NCBI GenBank assembly: GCA_016931665.1
Contig: JAFGEH010000035.1
Coordinates: 1-7,492 of the forward strand
DNA from: Candidatus Cloacimonadota bacterium
GTDB lineage: Bacteria > Cloacimonadota > Cloacimonadia > Cloacimonadales > TCS61
Length of the DNA stretch: 7,492 nt
Direction: 5' to 3'
This document shows, piece after piece, positions 4,994-7,492 of this stretch (its first letter is position 1; every line of letters begins with the position of its first letter). The position numbers and the translations under genes are program-made. The notes under the pieces were generated by a model, which was given only the letters and a program-made list of their open reading frames with translations, did not search any database and had not been told where the DNA came from.

Positions 4994-7492
4994 ATGAAAT
5001 ATTTCTGGATAGGATTAATACTATCAGCAGCTGTTTTTTTGCATTCACAACCACAGGATTTGATAACTGCCGGCAGAATTGCGGACAATTTTCTGCAGAT
5101 CATGGAAAAGGATAATCAGATCATAGATATTCAGGCTGTTCAGGATAACAGCTCGGACAGAAGCACACTTTGTTACCTAATGAATCTGGATCCGGCAGGG
5201 TTCATCATAGTCAGCGCCAGATCGGAACTCTATCCTGTTATGGCTTATTCTTTCCGCGAAAGTATCACCGGAACAGATAATCCCTTGCTGGATATCCTGA
5301 TTCATGACCTTAAACTGCGCCTGGAATATTATAGAAAAAACCCTGAAGCAGCTGAAGTCAACAGGATCAGCTGGCAGCAGTGGCTAAATGACACCCCGGC
5401 CAACTTCCGGGAATTTGAGCAGTGGCCCGTGGCTAATTCCACTTTGACTGATGGCTGGGTTCTGACCACCTGGAACCAATCTGGAGTCTACAACCGCTTC
5501 TGTCCGATCGATAATACAGGTGAACGCTCGGTGGTGGGCTGCACGGCCACTGCCCTGGCTATGATCATGGATTTCCACAGTTATATCGGCGCTGCCCAGT
5601 TCACCGATGCCGATGATTATCAGACCTGGACCCAGCACATCCATATTGATAATGATCATGAAGCCCGTGATTTTCCTTCTTTCCCGGAACTTAATTTCTA
5701 CCTGCAGGAATTAACCGGGCGGTATGAAGCAGGGTTACCTCTGATCGATGATGATAAACCGGCCATCAGTTTCGCGGCCGGCGTGGCCGTCCACATGAAT
5801 TACAGCAGCACCGGTTCCGGTGCCTGGGGCGTGGAAGAGGCTCTGGAAGGCAAATTCGGCTACGAATCCGTGGTTGAGATCGATGGTGATAATTACCAGT
5901 TTTTTTCCAGGCTGATAGCCAATATGCAGGAGATGAGGCCGGTGGAGATGTCTATCTATTCTGAATCCTCCGGCCACGCGATCATAGTTGACGGCTATAA
6001 TACAAATAATTATTTTCATTTGAATTACGGCTGGGGAACCTCCAACAATACCTGCTGGTATCTGCTGCCTCAGGGCATGCCTTCCGGATACTCGGTAATC
6101 GGCAGCGGCATCATGGATATCGAAGGAGGCGAACTACCCGTAGCCGTTTCCGGCGATATCAATGCTGAGGCCTCATCTCTGGTGGGGGCGGAGGTCTTCC
6201 TGGACGGCGAGGTTTATGATTATCATTGTTATGTGAATGAAGAAGACGGCGGTTTCTGGCTTCCGGCAGTAAAAAGTGGTTATTATACGGCAACTGCCTT
6301 CCTTTCCGAAAGAATATACTACCAGCAGCTGGAAAATATTCTGATCGATGCGGATAATGATTTCCTTCAGTTCGACCTGGGGAATTTCGAGGCTGTAACA
6401 GGCGTGGTTACGGCTCCGGTAGAAGTTAACAACTGTCTGATCACTCTGTACCAGAATGGCGAGATCGTGCATACCGGCTATAGCGGTGATAACGGTTTCT
6501 TCTCCCTGCCGGATGTATTGCCGGGTTATTACCGGGCCACGGCCAGCATGACGGGCAACTATTTCGATGAACGCCTGGTTGAGATCACCCTGGAGAATCA
6601 GACTATTGATTTTACTCTGACCAGTTATCCTTTCGATATCGCACTGGGCTATGCCTCCTCTCCAGTGGGAACCTGGTCTCTGGCTCCGAATTATGAAGTC
6701 AGTTGTGCCATCAGGATCGGTGCTGAAGAAAGCTCCACTGCCAGCGGTGATCTGATAACCAAAGTGCGGTTCAAGGCGCCATTTTCTGCTGGAGAAGGAA
6801 ACCTGTTTGCCCAGGTCTGGCTGGAAGAAACCCTGATTTCGGAAGTGGAAGTAACCGGTTTCAACATGGGGGAATGGGTTACTCAGGAATTGAATAATTA
6901 TGTGAGAATAGAACCGGGCTATGAATATTTTGCAGGTTACCGGGTGGCAGCCGAGAACGGAGTACTTGCTTTTCACGATGAAGGCCCGCGGGTCAGCCAG
7001 AAAGGTGCCTGGATCAGGCACTCCTACTGGCTGGAACTGCAGCCGGTAAATTTTAACTTCAACTTCAATATAGAAGCCGTTACCAGTACGCAGGAAGCAG
7101 GTTTGCTGAGTGGGAATGTAACCTTGGAGGGCGGAAACGGCATTCTGCTGGATGCCGTGGTAGATGCCGGCAATTTCGTAACACATCCCGATCTCTATGG
7201 TAATTACCACCTTGGTGTTAAGTATGGTACATATGATCTGACAGCCAGCCTGAACAATTACCAGAGTCAGCAGATACCGGGCTTAACGGTAGATGAACTG
7301 AATCCGGCCTTAGCTGATCTTAATTTCGTTCTGATTATGGACACTTTTGCCGGGGAGTCGGATCTTCCGCTCCTGCCTGTATTGATCAATTATCCCAATC
7401 CTTTCAACCCGCGTACGACCATATTTTTCAACCTTCCCGCCCTGGAAGAGAGGGATGATCCCCGGCTAGAGATCTTTAACAGCCGTGGTCAG
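4994..7492 (+). CDS. Secreted C10 (streptopain-like) cysteine protease, 3'-truncated
   Basis: This is an exported cysteine protease, probably made as a zymogen. The frame is open through the window end (833 residues seen, no stop). AAGGAG lies 6 bases before the ATG. A signal peptide covers residues 1 to about 18 (hydrophobic core to FLHS). A C10-type propeptide follows (about 20-135), with GFIIVSARSELYPVMAYSF (69-87) typical of it. The catalytic domain begins with WNQSGVYNRFCP. It contains VVGCTATALAMIM with nucleophile C183, SGHAIIVDGYN with H328, and HLNYGWG with N344 and W347. The spacings match streptopain (Cys192, His340, Asn356, Trp359 as recalled), except that Tyr345 replaces its Trp357. 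Two carboxypeptidase regulatory-like beta-sandwiches follow (about 381-462 and 465-545), then a larger beta-sandwich (about 546-690) with GYEYFAGYRV. A third regulatory-like module spans about 702-780. A sorting tail starts at about 793 with YPNPFNP (800-806) and LEIFNSRGQ at the window edge. Roughly 50-70 more residues are expected. The target substrate is unknown. Confidence 0.9.
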   Translation, partial: MKYFWIGLILSAAVFLHSQPQDLITAGRIADNFLQIMEKDNQIIDIQAVQDNSSDRSTLCYLMNLDPAGFIIVSARSELYPVMAYSFRESITGTDNPLLDILIHDLKLRLEYYRKNPEAAEVNRISWQQWLNDTPANFREFEQWPVANSTLTDGWVLTTWNQSGVYNRFCPIDNTGERSVVGCTATALAMIMDFHSYIGAAQFTDADDYQTWTQHIHIDNDHEARDFPSFPELNFYLQELTGRYEAGLPLIDDDKPAISFAAGVAVHMNYSSTGSGAWGVEEALEGKFGYESVVEIDGDNYQFFSRLIANMQEMRPVEMSIYSESSGHAIIVDGYNTNNYFHLNYGWGTSNNTCWYLLPQGMPSGYSVIGSGIMDIEGGELPVAVSGDINAEASSLVGAEVFLDGEVYDYHCYVNEEDGGFWLPAVKSGYYTATAFLSERIYYQQLENILIDADNDFLQFDLGNFEAVTGVVTAPVEVNNCLITLYQNGEIVHTGYSGDNGFFSLPDVLPGYYRATASMTGNYFDERLVEITLENQTIDFTLTSYPFDIALGYASSPVGTWSLAPNYEVSCAIRIGAEESSTASGDLITKVRFKAPFSAGEGNLFAQVWLEETLISEVEVTGFNMGEWVTQELNNYVRIEPGYEYFAGYRVAAENGVLAFHDEGPRVSQKGAWIRHSYWLELQPVNFNFNFNIEAVTSTQEAGLLSGNVTLEGGNGILLDAVVDAGNFVTHPDLYGNYHLGVKYGTYDLTASLNNYQSQQIPGLTVDELNPALADLNFVLIMDTFAGESDLPLLPVLINYPNPFNPRTTIFFNLPALEERDDPRLEIFNSRGQ

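Noticed and set aside
6173..7210. Long minus-strand open frame of 345 codons opposite the C10 protease
   Set aside because: It lies wholly inside a well-supported plus-strand gene. Its translation has no recognisable motif and is biased towards His, Gln and Ile, as expected from reverse-reading common codons.
1..7492. CRISPR array, tRNA, rRNA, insertion sequence or defence system
   Set aside because: I saw no regularly spaced direct repeats, transposase motifs, terminal repeats or RNA gene signatures. The six genes occupy nearly all of the window.

Overview
The window reads as a chromosomal segment of a Gram-negative bacterium of the FCB superphylum (Fibrobacteres-Chlorobi-Bacteroidetes and relatives). 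The best guess is Candidatus Cloacimonadota or a close neighbour. This is an inference from three things. Two secreted proteins carry C-terminal tails of the Por-secretion/FlgD-like kind (YPNPF and YPNPFNP). One protein has the parallel beta-helix build common in these lineages. A serine palmitoyltransferase-like enzyme resembles what I recall of the Bacteroides proteins. No marker gene such as rRNA is present, so the phylum is not proven. Base composition looks even, and I see no sign of mobile DNA, CRISPR, tRNA or rRNA.

All six genes lie on the + strand. Positions 1-3589 look like one tightly packed operon. It starts with the 3' part of surE (nucleotidase), whose stop overlaps the start of pcm (protein L-isoaspartate methyltransferase). 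An integral membrane protein of the 'small multidrug export' family (COG2426-like) follows with an 8-base overlap, then a secreted beta-helix protein with a 17-base overlap. Two of the starts are best set by ribosome binding sites and differ from the longest open frame.

After a 76-base gap with a possible promoter comes a complete PLP-dependent alpha-oxoamine synthase, most like serine palmitoyltransferase, the first enzyme of sphingolipid synthesis. A 149-base gap with two inverted repeats follows. The window ends inside a large secreted cysteine protease of the C10 (streptopain) family. It has a propeptide, a recognisable catalytic dyad, several beta-sandwich modules and the beginning of a sorting tail.

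Functionally the segment joins housekeeping damage repair and survival genes (surE, pcm) to cell-envelope functions: a membrane protein, two probable cell-surface or secreted proteins, and a lipid backbone enzyme. I found no convincing wholly new system. The points most worth a second look are the sphingolipid enzyme, the multi-domain C10 protease with one altered active-site neighbour, and the coupling of an exported beta-helix protein to the surE-pcm operon.
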